In this document: positions 37,752 to 45,305 of the stretch, piece by piece
Numbering within the stretch: position 1 is the stretch's first letter
Layout of the letters: every line of letters begins with the position of its first letter
Assembly (NCBI RefSeq): GCF_002358085.1
Contig: NZ_NTJD01000001.1
Coordinates: forward strand, 62,001-126,000
Direction of reading: 5' to 3'
From: Pseudothioclava arenosa
GTDB lineage: Bacteria; Pseudomonadota; Alphaproteobacteria; Rhodobacterales; Rhodobacteraceae
DNA length: 64,000 bases
Program-made: the position numbers and the translations under genes
Notes under the pieces: generated by a model
Database searches by the model: none
Told to the model about the DNA's origin: nothing
The model's input: the letters and a program-made list of their open reading frames with translations, nothing else

Positions 37752-37946
37752 TTAGAAGGTGGTCTTGACCGAGGCGGTGTTCAGGTAGCTGGCGATGTCG
37801 CCGGTCAGGGTGGCGGTTTCCTGACGGATCAGGGCCAGAGCGGCGGCGCCGAGGCCGACGACAGCAGCGGTGAGCACAACCCAGTCAACGGTCACAGCGC
37901 CGTCTTCTTCGTTGCGGAACTTGCGGGTCAGTTTGAACAGTTTCAT
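37752..37946 (-). CDS. flp: Flp pilin, copy 3
   Basis: A 64-residue prepilin identical in protein and coding DNA to copy 1, inside the second unit of the 324 bp repeat. Same leader MKLFKLTRKFRNEEDG, Asp/Trp variant of the processing motif, and Thr/Ser-rich tail. It is the first pilin gene of the locus as transcribed. Confidence 0.92.
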   Translation of the reverse strand: MKLFKLTRKFRNEEDGAVTVDWVVLTAAVVGLGAAALALIRQETATLTGDIASYLNTASVKTTF

Positions 37947-38024
37947 TGGATCTCTCCGTTTGGGTCTCAGGGTTTCTCCGCGAAACTCTGGTCGACCTCT
38001 GACCGGGTTTAGCATCGCGGCATG

Positions 38025-38336
38025 AGGGTATTGGGCGCTTGGAAAATGGCAGGAATTTGGCCGCGTAGGGGCGTTTTTACGAAGCTTTAAGAAACATTTG
38101 AAAATTCGCAGCCTCCGGAGTTGCGCTGCCTAATGCGCTGGAAAGTAACACTTAAATTTCAAACATTGCCCGGATGAACCCTGCCGGGACAGCGCGGCTG
38201 GCGCAGATTGTCCTCGATCCGGAGGGCGCGCGACGCGCCTTGCGCGCTTTTTCTGGATTTTTTGCCGCTTTTCCCGGATAAAGGAGGCAATGGGGAAAAC
38301 CCCGCAACGAGCAGTGTATAATTACAGGCAGCGCAA
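38025..38336. other. 312-base intergenic region between flp copy 3 and the transglycosylase
   Basis: Contains no convincing gene. The last part has a plus-strand hairpin GCGCGC...GCGCGC (38226-38247) followed by TTTTT, which looks like a terminator without an obvious upstream gene, and TATAAT at 38317-38322 just before the transglycosylase start. An AAGGAGG followed by ATG at 38290 is out of frame with that gene and gives only a very short frame. Confidence 0.5.
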
Positions 38337-39194
38337 ATGCGCCGAAATCAACTACTTGCGGCAGCGATGCTTGCGCTCCTTTGGGGCGCGCCGACGGTGG
38401 CCGAGGCCCCGGCGCCCGAAGCTTTCGACCCGTATAACGGCAAGGTGACGCCCAAGCGCGTGACGCCGCCAAAGCCTGGCACGCGGCGCTTTCTGACGAT
38501 CCAGATCGACCCGGCGGAGCAAGCGCGCGCCTTGGCGGTGCAGGCCGCGCAGCCTTTCACTCCGGTGACCAAACTGCCGGGGGGCGTCAAGCCCGCCTCG
38601 GGCCCCAGCCCCTATGATTGGTATTGGGAGCTGGTCTCGCCCATGCTGGCCGAGCGCGCGGGCCGCTTCGACAAGGCCGTCGCGGCGCTGTCGCAGGGGC
38701 CGGGCGGCAAGTCGGTCAACGCACCGCGCCTTGCCCATCTGCAAGAGATCGCGCAATCGCATGGCGCCGAGATCCTTTCGGCCACGATCGGCACCGAGGT
38801 TTCGCCCGCGCTGGTTCTGGCGGTGATCGCCACCGAATCCGGGGGGCGCGCCGAGGCGGTCTCGAAGGCCGGGGCCGTCGGGCTGATGCAACTGATCCCC
38901 GCCACGGCCGAGCGTTTCAAGGTCACCGACATTTCCAATCCCGGGCAGAATATCCGCGGCGGCGTGGCCTATCTGGATTGGCTGATGAAGGAATTCGACC
39001 GCGATCCGCTGATGGTTCTGGCCGCCTATAACGCGGGCGAGAATGCGGTGAAATCGAATGGGGGCGTGCCGCCCTATGCCGAGACGCGGGGCTACGTTCC
39101 CAAGGTTCTTGCCGCCTGGCATGTCGCGCGCGGGCTTTGCCTGACGCCGCCCGAACTGGTGACCGACGGCTGCGTCTTCGCGGTGAAAGGGTAG
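38337..39194 (+). CDS. Lytic transglycosylase (SLT domain)
   Basis: A 285-residue periplasmic enzyme with a signal peptide (LLAAAMLALLWGAPTVAEA) and a C-terminal SLT domain. The catalytic Glu lies in VIATESGGRAEAVSKAGAVG, followed by LMQLIPATAERF and LAAYNAGE. It cleaves peptidoglycan strands, perhaps to open a path for the pilus or another envelope machine. Its stop is two bases before the HAD-UbiA gene, so the two are one transcription unit. The exact start is uncertain; no good ribosome site precedes 38337. Confidence 0.87.
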   Translation: MRRNQLLAAAMLALLWGAPTVAEAPAPEAFDPYNGKVTPKRVTPPKPGTRRFLTIQIDPAEQARALAVQAAQPFTPVTKLPGGVKPASGPSPYDWYWELVSPMLAERAGRFDKAVAALSQGPGGKSVNAPRLAHLQEIAQSHGAEILSATIGTEVSPALVLAVIATESGGRAEAVSKAGAVGLMQLIPATAERFKVTDISNPGQNIRGGVAYLDWLMKEFDRDPLMVLAAYNAGENAVKSNGGVPPYAETRGYVPKVLAAWHVARGLCLTPPELVTDGCVFAVKG

Positions 39195-39196
39195 CA

Positions 39197-40648
39197 ATGA
39201 CCGAGATGACCGATGCGCAGCAGGCGCGCCCGCTTGTTTTGGACGTGGATGGTACGCTCTTGCGCACCGACCTTCTGTTCGAGGGCTTCTGGGCGGGGCT
39301 GGCCAAGGCGCCCCGTGCGACGCTTGGGGCCGCGTTGACGCATCTGGGGGATCGCGCCGCGCTCAAGGCCGAGATCGCGCGGGTCGCTGCGCTGCGCCTT
39401 GACCTGATGCCTGTGACGCCCAGCGTGGCGCGGCTGATCGACGAGGCCAAGGCCGAGGGCCGTGAGGTGATCCTGGCTTCCGCCTCGGATGAGGCACAGG
39501 TGCGCGCGCTGGCCGAACAGCAGGGCCTGTCGCCGCGCGTTTTCGCCTCGGATGGGCAAACCAATCTCAAGGCGGGCGCCAAGGCGCGCACGCTGGTCGC
39601 GGAATTCGGCGAGGGCGGGTTCGATTATGTGGGCGATTCCGCCGCCGATCGCGCGGTCTGGCCGCATGCGCACACCGCCTATGTCGTGGGCGACGCCAAG
39701 GCCGCATCGGAGCTTTCCGCCGCAGGCCAGCCTGTCGTCGAGCTTGAAGGCGGCTGGACGCTGCGCCGCCTGATCAAGGCGCTGCGCCCGCATCAATGGG
39801 TGAAGAACGTCCTGCTTCTCTTGCCGCTGATCGCCTCGCATCGCTTCGATCTGGCGACGCTGGTGCCGATCCTGCTGGGCATCGTCGCCTTCTCGGCGGC
39901 GGCCTCGTCGATCTATATCATCAACGACCTGCTCGACCTCGAGGCCGACCGCCGCCACCCGACCAAGTTCAAGCGCCCCTTCGCCAGCGGAGACGTCCCG
40001 ATTCCCGTCGGCATGGCGGCCTTTGTGGCGCTGGCGACACTGGCGCTGGGGCTCGGCGCCGCGCTGAACCCGGGGTTCTTCGGGGTCGTCCTGTTCTACA
40101 TGCTCCTGTCGCTCGCCTATTCGCTCAAGCTCAAGCGGATGCGCTGGGTCGATATCGCGACGCTGGCCTCGCTCTACACGATCCGCGTCGTCGCCGGCGC
40201 AGCGGCGGGGCAGGTCGATGTCTCGATCTACATGCTGATCTTCATCTTCCCGGTCTTCATTGCGCTCGGCTGCGTGAAACGCCTGACCGAACTGACGCTC
40301 GCCACCGGAGACGAGCGCCTGCCCGGCCGTGGTTATGGCCGGGCCGACCGTGGCGACCTGCTCAATGTCGCGGGCATCGGCGTCGTCGGCGCGCTGGTAA
40401 TTTTCTTTCTCTATTCCGTCTCGGATCAGGGCCGTGTTTTGTACCCCGACACATGGTTGCTTTGGCTCGCGATGGTGCCGATGGGCTGGTGGCTGATCCG
40501 CATGGTCGCGCTGGGCTGGTTCGGCAAGCAGGATTACGACCCGATCGTCTTTGCGCTGAAAGACAAGCTCGGGCTCGGCATCCTGATGATCACGCTCAGC
40601 CTGATGTTCTGGGCCGCAGGCCTCTGGGCTCAGTGGTTCGGCGGCTAA
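39197..40648 (+). CDS. HAD phosphatase-UbiA prenyltransferase fusion (DPPR synthase-like)
   Basis: A 483-residue fusion. Residues 10-180 are a HAD domain: nucleophile motif DVDGT (16-20), motif II SAS and motif III GDSAADR (146-152). From about 190 comes a polytopic UbiA prenyltransferase domain starting RPHQWVKNVLLLLPL, with ND-x2-D-x3-D (243-251) followed by HPTK..RP, as in mycobacterial decaprenyl-phosphate phosphoribosyltransferase rather than 4-hydroxybenzoate prenyltransferase. Proposed roles: UbiA joins PRPP to polyprenyl phosphate; HAD removes the 5-phosphate. It converges on dprE2- and dprE1-like genes, which supports the pathway. Confidence 0.85.
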   Translation: MTEMTDAQQARPLVLDVDGTLLRTDLLFEGFWAGLAKAPRATLGAALTHLGDRAALKAEIARVAALRLDLMPVTPSVARLIDEAKAEGREVILASASDEAQVRALAEQQGLSPRVFASDGQTNLKAGAKARTLVAEFGEGGFDYVGDSAADRAVWPHAHTAYVVGDAKAASELSAAGQPVVELEGGWTLRRLIKALRPHQWVKNVLLLLPLIASHRFDLATLVPILLGIVAFSAAASSIYIINDLLDLEADRRHPTKFKRPFASGDVPIPVGMAAFVALATLALGLGAALNPGFFGVVLFYMLLSLAYSLKLKRMRWVDIATLASLYTIRVVAGAAAGQVDVSIYMLIFIFPVFIALGCVKRLTELTLATGDERLPGRGYGRADRGDLLNVAGIGVVGALVIFFLYSVSDQGRVLYPDTWLLWLAMVPMGWWLIRMVALGWFGKQDYDPIVFALKDKLGLGILMITLSLMFWAAGLWAQWFGG

Positions 40649-40652
40649 ACCC

Positions 40653-40738
40653 CTTCATTTTGCTCAAAATATCCCCCGCGGAGCGTCCGGCGGCGGCCGT
40701 CGGAGCCTCCGGCGGGGATATTTGACGCAAAGTGAAAT
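40653..40738. repeat. Facing pair of family 2 repeats
   Basis: Left arm TTCATTTTGC..AAAATATCCCC (40653-40684) and right arm (40706-40738), read in reverse, share TTCA.TTTGC..CAAATATCCCC and the GCCGGAGG end. Together they can form a large imperfect hairpin between convergent genes and probably terminate both. A third copy is at 5909-5940. Confidence 0.6.
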
Positions 40739-41469
40739 CAGATCGAGAGTTTCTTGAACACCGGCTCCGGGATCAGCCGGATCACCGTCATGATCACCTG
40801 CCAGATCCGCGCGGTATAGACGACGTTGCGCTTCTTCTCGATCGCGCGCATCAGGTCGTCGGCCACGGCGTCCGGGGTGGTCATGAAGGGCATCTTCATG
40901 CCCTGCGTCATCGGCGTATCGACGGGGCCGGGCTTTACGGTGATGACATGGACGCCCTTGCGCCCGGCGCGGTTGCGTAGCCCCGAGAGGTAGGTGGCAA
41001 AGGCCGCCTTGGCGGCGCCGTAGACGTAATTGCCGAGCCGCCCGCGATCGCCCGCGACTGAGGCGATGCCCATCACCGTGCCCGCGCCGCGCGTCTCCAT
41101 TTCCGGGACCAGCATTTGCAGGAAGGTGGCGGGGCCGGTGAAGCTGTCGGCGATCACGCCCTCGATCAGCTCGGGGGTGGCGTCGATCTGCGCCTGTTCG
41201 GGCATCGAGCCGGCAAAGACGGCGGCGTTCAGTGTGCCCTCTTCCTGCACGAAACGGTCGATCAGCGCGGCGTAATTCGCCGGGTCGCGCGCATCGAAGG
41301 CCATGACTTCGGCCTTGGGCGCGCCACGCAACCGGCAATCGGCGGCCAGCGCCTCCAGTTCCTCCATCCGGCGCCCGGCAAGGAACAGTTGCGCGCCGCT
41401 TTCGGCGAGGCGGCGGATGAAGGGGCGGGCCATGCCGGAGGTGGCGCCAAGGATGATCCAGCTGTTCAT
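40738..41469 (-). CDS. SDR oxidoreductase, DprE2-like
   Basis: A 243-residue short-chain dehydrogenase. The nucleotide-binding motif is ILGATSGMARP; the catalytic residues are S137, Y150 and K154. The surrounding pattern SVAG-D-R-x-R...N-x-VYG-x2-KA closely matches mycobacterial DprE2, the NADH-dependent reductase that turns the 2-keto intermediate into polyprenyl-phospho-arabinose. The start is one base from the stop of the DprE1-like gene. General SDR function is certain; the specific role rests on motif likeness plus neighbours. Confidence 0.85.
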   Translation of the reverse strand: MNSWIILGATSGMARPFIRRLAESGAQLFLAGRRMEELEALAADCRLRGAPKAEVMAFDARDPANYAALIDRFVQEEGTLNAAVFAGSMPEQAQIDATPELIEGVIADSFTGPATFLQMLVPEMETRGAGTVMGIASVAGDRGRLGNYVYGAAKAAFATYLSGLRNRAGRKGVHVITVKPGPVDTPMTQGMKMPFMTTPDAVADDLMRAIEKKRNVVYTARIWQVIMTVIRLIPEPVFKKLSI

Positions 41470-41470
41470 G

Positions 41471-42766
41471 TCATGCAGTCCTCAGATGAAGGCGGCGCAC
41501 GAGGTCGGTGGCCAGCGCCCCTTGCGGGTCGGCCTTGGCCACCTCGGCCTGCCATTTTTCAAGATCGGGATACATCGCGCGGATCGCGGCCCCCTCGGCC
41601 AGCGAATCCTTGGCGAAATAGAGCCGCCCACCGGCTTCGGCGGTCATCGCCTCGAGCCGTTTGATCAGCACCCGGGCCTCGGTGCGGTTCGGGAAGTCGA
41701 TGGCGAGCGTGTAGCCTTCCATCGGGAAACTCAGGTATCCCGCGCGCCCCGGCCCCATGCGTTTGAGCACCGCGAGAGGCGAGGCCAGCCCCGAGCCTGC
41801 GATCTCGGCCAGCATCGCCTTGAGCGCGGCGGCCGCGCCCAAGGGCACGACGCATTGGAACTGATGAAATCCGCGCTGGCCGTAAAGCCGGTTCCAGTCG
41901 TGGATCTTGTCGAGCGGGAAAAAGAACGCCTCGAGTGGGCGTACGAGGGTGCGGCCATGCGCGGGCACGCGGTGGAAATAGGCCCAGTTGAAGGCGCGCA
42001 CCACGGGTTTCGCCAGTGCGAAATGAGGTGCGTCCATTGGCACGCGATGCGCGCCGCGGCGGCGTTTCATCAGGCCCGCGCCATTCTCGCCCTCTTCGAC
42101 GATGCCGCGGCCCATGTCGGCGCCTCTTGCGGTCGCGTCGATCCAGCCGACCGTGTAGCTGGCGGTGGAGCCATCGAGGAGCGCGAGATGTTCGTCCCAG
42201 TCATTGGCGCGCCGCTCGGTGACCAGCATCAGGTCGCCTTTACAGCGTTTCATTTGCAGCGTCGCGCAGGTGATCAGGCCGGTCTGGCCCAGCCCGCCCA
42301 TCGTCGCCTCAAACAGCGCGGAGCCGGGTGTGGCGGTGGCTTCGACGCCATTTTGCAGCAGCGTGACCTCGGCCACATGCTGGCCGAAGCTCCCGGCGTT
42401 ATGGTGGTTCTTGCCATGTACATCCTGCCCAATGCAGCCGCCGACCGTGGCAAAGCCGGTGCCGGGCATCACGGCGGGCATCCAGCCGCGCGGCGCAAAA
42501 GCCGTGGCGATATCGCCGATGCGGGCACCGGCCTCGACCTCTAGCAGCCCGGTTTCGGCGTCAAAACCCAAGAGCCGGTCAAAGCGGCTCATGTCCACGG
42601 CGCGCCCGCCCGAATTCAGCGCCGCATCCCCGTAGGACCGGCGCATCCCCATCGCGGGCGCATTGGACAGCGCGGCCAGATCGGCGCGGCTTTCGGGGCG
42701 GGCAACCTCGCCCGAGGCGCGCAGCGCGCGGCCCCATCCGGCGTAATCGGTCTGGGTCCAGATCAT
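41471..42766 (-). CDS. FAD-dependent oxidase, DprE1-like
   Basis: A 431-residue FAD-binding type 4 (PCMH/VAO) protein. It contains GRSYGD-type MRRSYGDAALNSGG, then PGTGFATVGG and the very characteristic HGKNHH-x-AGSFG (117-128), and near the C-terminus AKDS with K386. These match mycobacterial DprE1, which oxidises polyprenyl-phospho-ribose at C2. The position of the benzothiazinone-reactive Cys of DprE1 seems to be Pro here (ASPLAVLKR), by eye alignment only. Start overlaps the stop of the upstream UPF0104 gene by four bases (ATGA). Confidence 0.88.
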   Translation of the reverse strand: MIWTQTDYAGWGRALRASGEVARPESRADLAALSNAPAMGMRRSYGDAALNSGGRAVDMSRFDRLLGFDAETGLLEVEAGARIGDIATAFAPRGWMPAVMPGTGFATVGGCIGQDVHGKNHHNAGSFGQHVAEVTLLQNGVEATATPGSALFEATMGGLGQTGLITCATLQMKRCKGDLMLVTERRANDWDEHLALLDGSTASYTVGWIDATARGADMGRGIVEEGENGAGLMKRRRGAHRVPMDAPHFALAKPVVRAFNWAYFHRVPAHGRTLVRPLEAFFFPLDKIHDWNRLYGQRGFHQFQCVVPLGAAAALKAMLAEIAGSGLASPLAVLKRMGPGRAGYLSFPMEGYTLAIDFPNRTEARVLIKRLEAMTAEAGGRLYFAKDSLAEGAAIRAMYPDLEKWQAEVAKADPQGALATDLVRRLHLRTA

Positions 42767-43758
42767 GGGCGCACCTGTTGACTGCGAAGCGAGCGGCGCT
42801 CGGCCAGCGGGAAGGCGGCAAGCCCGATCGCGATCGCGAACCAGAGCGTGGTGAGGCGGATGATCGCGGTGGCGGGCACCGAGATTTCAAGCGGCACGCC
42901 CTCGAGTGTCAGGAGCGCGACCATCGCCGCCTCGGCGCCGCCAAGGCCGCCGGGCGCGCCGGTCAGCCCCCCGGCCAGCGTGGCAAAGACAAAAATCGCG
43001 ATCGCCTTGGCAAGACCGATGTCGGCGCCCATCCAGCTCAGCAAGAGGTCGAAGGCATAGCCCTCGGCGGTCCAACCCAGAAGCCCGAGCGCGAGGCTGA
43101 ACGCCAGCGTCGGCCCGTGGCTGAAACGCGCGAGCGTGCGCGCGGCGCGGCGGGCGCGGGCGAAGAGCCGGTCAAAACGGCCGGTGAGGCGATGGGCGAA
43201 GGTGATGCAGGCTGCCAGCAGGCGCGGGCGGGTGGCGACAATCGCGGCGGCAAGGGCCAGCACCGTCACCGGCAGTGCCCCGGCGATACCGCCCGCCGCG
43301 AGCGAGACCGAGCCACCAAGGATCAGCGCCATCGCAGCGAGGTCTCCGGCGCGATCCATCAGCACGAGAGGCGCGGTGCGTTCGACCGCCCAGCCGGTTT
43401 CGCGCTTGAGCCAGCGCATGCGCACAAGCTCTCCGACGCGGCCGGGCGTGACAGACATCGCGAAGCCGCCAAGGAAATGGCCCAGCGATTGCAGCGCGCC
43501 GACCTGCAGGCCGAGGCGGCGCGCCAAAAGGTGCCAGCGACCGGCGCGGAACAGGTAATTGACGAGCGACAGGCCCAGAAGGGCTCCGATCTGCCAGAGG
43601 CCGAGGCGCGAGGCCTGGGCCCAGCTTTCCTCCCACCCGGTCTGCGCCGCGAGCCCCGCAAGGCCGATACCCACCAGCGCCAGCAATCCGCCCAAAAGAG
43701 CGAAATCGCGCAGCCGACGGGCCGGAAGGACAGAGGGGGCGGTGTTCATGCTCATCAT
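42763..43758 (-). CDS. UPF0104/LPG-synthase-TM-like membrane protein
   Basis: A 331-residue protein with about eight membrane helices. The segments GGFAMSVTPGRVGELVRMR and ATLAGGLTGAPGGLGGAEAAM are typical of the UPF0104 family (lysylphosphatidylglycerol synthase membrane region, without its catalytic domain). Such proteins occur in lipid-linked glycan loci and are suspected lipid or sugar-lipid transporters. First gene of the DprE1/DprE2-like operon and translationally coupled to it. I chose 43758; 43755 and 43749 are also possible starts. Confidence 0.8.
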   Translation of the reverse strand: MMSMNTAPSVLPARRLRDFALLGGLLALVGIGLAGLAAQTGWEESWAQASRLGLWQIGALLGLSLVNYLFRAGRWHLLARRLGLQVGALQSLGHFLGGFAMSVTPGRVGELVRMRWLKRETGWAVERTAPLVLMDRAGDLAAMALILGGSVSLAAGGIAGALPVTVLALAAAIVATRPRLLAACITFAHRLTGRFDRLFARARRAARTLARFSHGPTLAFSLALGLLGWTAEGYAFDLLLSWMGADIGLAKAIAIFVFATLAGGLTGAPGGLGGAEAAMVALLTLEGVPLEISVPATAIIRLTTLWFAIAIGLAAFPLAERRSLRSQQVRP

Positions 43759-43845
43759 TGGTCTGTTTCTAGCGACAGATTTGGGCGAGATTATGGACTT
43801 GTTTCGGGATTGGCGACAGTTTTTCCGCGAAATGGCGCGCCATTT

Positions 43846-43907
43846 TGGGGGCGCTGCCCCCGTCCGCTGATGCGGACTCCCCCGGAGTATTTGGGGCTCA
43901 ATGAAAG
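43846..43907 (+). repeat. Dispersed palindromic intergenic repeat, family 1, copy D
   Basis: Pattern GGGGGCGCTGCCCCC, a short GTCCGC..GCGGAC hairpin, then CCCCCGGAGTATTTGGGGCT ending in CAATGAAA. It sits between the UPF0104 gene and scoB, next to the scoB terminator. Confidence 0.72.
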
Positions 43908-43910
43908 CCA

Positions 43911-43945
43911 AAGAAAAAAGGCCCCGCGCGGGTGGCGGGGCCTTT
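43911..43945 (-). terminator. Intrinsic terminator after scoB
   Basis: Perfect 11 bp stem AAAGGCCCCGC (43917-43927) / GCGGGGCCTTT (43935-43945), followed on the minus strand by a T-rich run (TTTTTTCTT). It lies 15 bases after the scoB stop. Confidence 0.93.
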
Positions 43946-43960
43946 CGGGGATCGGGTGGA

Positions 43961-44587
43961 TCAGTTGACCAGGGTTGCCTCGGTTGCGGCTCGGAAGTCT
44001 TCTTCGGAGACGCCATCGGCCAGTTCGACGAGCTTGAGGCCGCCCTCGACCACATCCATCACGCCGAGATTGGTGATGATGCGGTTGACCACCGCCTTGC
44101 CGGTCAGCGGCAGCGTGCAGGCCTTGAGCACCTTCGACTCGCCGTGCTTGTTGGTGTGATCCATCACCACGACGACGCGTCCGACGCCGGCGACGAGGTC
44201 CATCGCGCCGCCCATGCCCTTGACCAGCTTGCCCGGGATCATCCAGTTCGCCAGGTCGCCGTTCTCGGCGACTTCCATCGCGCCCAGGATCGCCATCGCG
44301 ATCTTGCCGCCGCGGATCATGCCGAAGCTTTGCGCGCTGTCGAAATAGCTGGTCACCGGCAGTTCGGTGATGGTCTGCTTACCGGCGTTGATCAGGTCCG
44401 GGTCCTCGTCGCCCTCATAGGGGAAGGGGCCCATGCCGAGCATGCCGTTTTCCGATTGCAGCACGACCTCGACCCCCTCGGGGATGAAGTTCGGAACCAG
44501 CGTCGGGATGCCGATGCCGAGGTTCACATAGGTGCCGTTCTGCAGCTCTTTCGCGGCGCGCGCCGCCATTTGGTTGCGATCCCACAT
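43961..44587 (-). CDS. scoB: 3-oxoacid CoA-transferase subunit B
   Basis: A 208-residue class I CoA-transferase beta subunit. The catalytic Glu lies in [24 protein letters not shown] and GGAMDLVAG are conserved. With subunit A it moves CoA from succinyl-CoA to acetoacetate or a similar oxoacid. Subunit A ends three bases upstream. The related butyrate/acetate CoA-transferases are alternatives, since substrate cannot be read from motifs. Confidence 0.9.
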   Translation of the reverse strand: MWDRNQMAARAAKELQNGTYVNLGIGIPTLVPNFIPEGVEVVLQSENGMLGMGPFPYEGDEDPDLINAGKQTITELPVTSYFDSAQSFGMIRGGKIAMAILGAMEVAENGDLANWMIPGKLVKGMGGAMDLVAGVGRVVVVMDHTNKHGESKVLKACTLPLTGKAVVNRIITNLGVMDVVEGGLKLVELADGVSEEDFRAATEATLVN

Positions 44588-44590
44588 GGA

Positions 44591-45292
44591 TTAGGCCTCC
44601 CGCTTGCGCACGGTGCGCTGTTCGATGCGTTTCTCGTGCGCGCCCTGGATCACGCGGTGCACATAGATGCCGGGCAGGTGGATGTGGTCGGGGTCAAGCG
44701 CGCCCACCGGCACGATTTCCTCGACTTCCATCACGCAGATCTTGCCGCACATCGCCGCCGGCGGGTTGAAGTTGCGCGCGGTCTTGCGGAAGATCGCGTT
44801 GCCCGAGGCGTCGGCTTTCCAGGCCTTGACGATGGAGAGATCGGCGAAGATGCCCTCTTCCATGATGTATTCCTGGCCGTTGAAGACCTTGGTGTCCTTG
44901 CCCTCGGCGATCACGGTGCCCACGCCGGTCTTGGTGTAGAAGCCCGGGATGCCCGCGCCGCCGGCGCGCATGCGCTCGGCCAGCGTGCCCTGCGGGTTGA
45001 ATTCCAGCTCAAGCTCGCCCGAGAGGAACTGACGCATGAATTCCGCGTTCTCGCCCACGTAGGACGACATCATCTTTTTGATCTGCTTGGTGTCGAGCAG
45101 CTTGCCAAGGCCGAACCCGTCCACGCCGCAGTTGTTCGAGGCAATGGTCAGATCCTTGACGCCGCTTTCCACGACTGCGTCGATCAGAAGCTCGGGGATG
45201 CCGCAGAGGCCAAAGCCCCCCGCCGCAATCAGCATGCCGTCGCGCAACAGACCCTCAAGGGCCGAAGACGCCGACGGATAAACCTTGTTCAT
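44591..45292 (-). CDS. scoA: 3-oxoacid CoA-transferase subunit A
   Basis: A 233-residue alpha subunit. The segment [20 protein letters not shown] and the CoA-binding [15 protein letters not shown] are family marks. GGAGGAAGAAC precedes the ATG at 45292. A perfect short palindrome typical of TetR-type operators lies right upstream, so expression may respond to an acyl-CoA or acid. Confidence 0.92.
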   Translation of the reverse strand: MNKVYPSASSALEGLLRDGMLIAAGGFGLCGIPELLIDAVVESGVKDLTIASNNCGVDGFGLGKLLDTKQIKKMMSSYVGENAEFMRQFLSGELELEFNPQGTLAERMRAGGAGIPGFYTKTGVGTVIAEGKDTKVFNGQEYIMEEGIFADLSIVKAWKADASGNAIFRKTARNFNPPAAMCGKICVMEVEEIVPVGALDPDHIHLPGIYVHRVIQGAHEKRIEQRTVRKREA

Positions 45293-45305
45293 GTTCTTCC
45301 TCCAC

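Larger units (their letters stand above)
37701..38024. repeat. 324 bp direct repeat, unit 2 (flp gene with flanks)
   Basis: Second unit, offset 917 bases from unit 1 in the same orientation, with one mismatch in 324. Flp copy 2 lies between the units. Confidence 0.95.

Noticed and set aside
36784-38024. Insertion sequence or integron cassette array around the flp repeats
   Set aside because: No transposase, no target-site duplication or attC-like site; simple gene duplication explains the repeat.
38290-38340. ATG after a perfect AAGGAGG upstream of the transglycosylase
   Set aside because: Out of frame with the transglycosylase; the frame is short and has no recognisable product.
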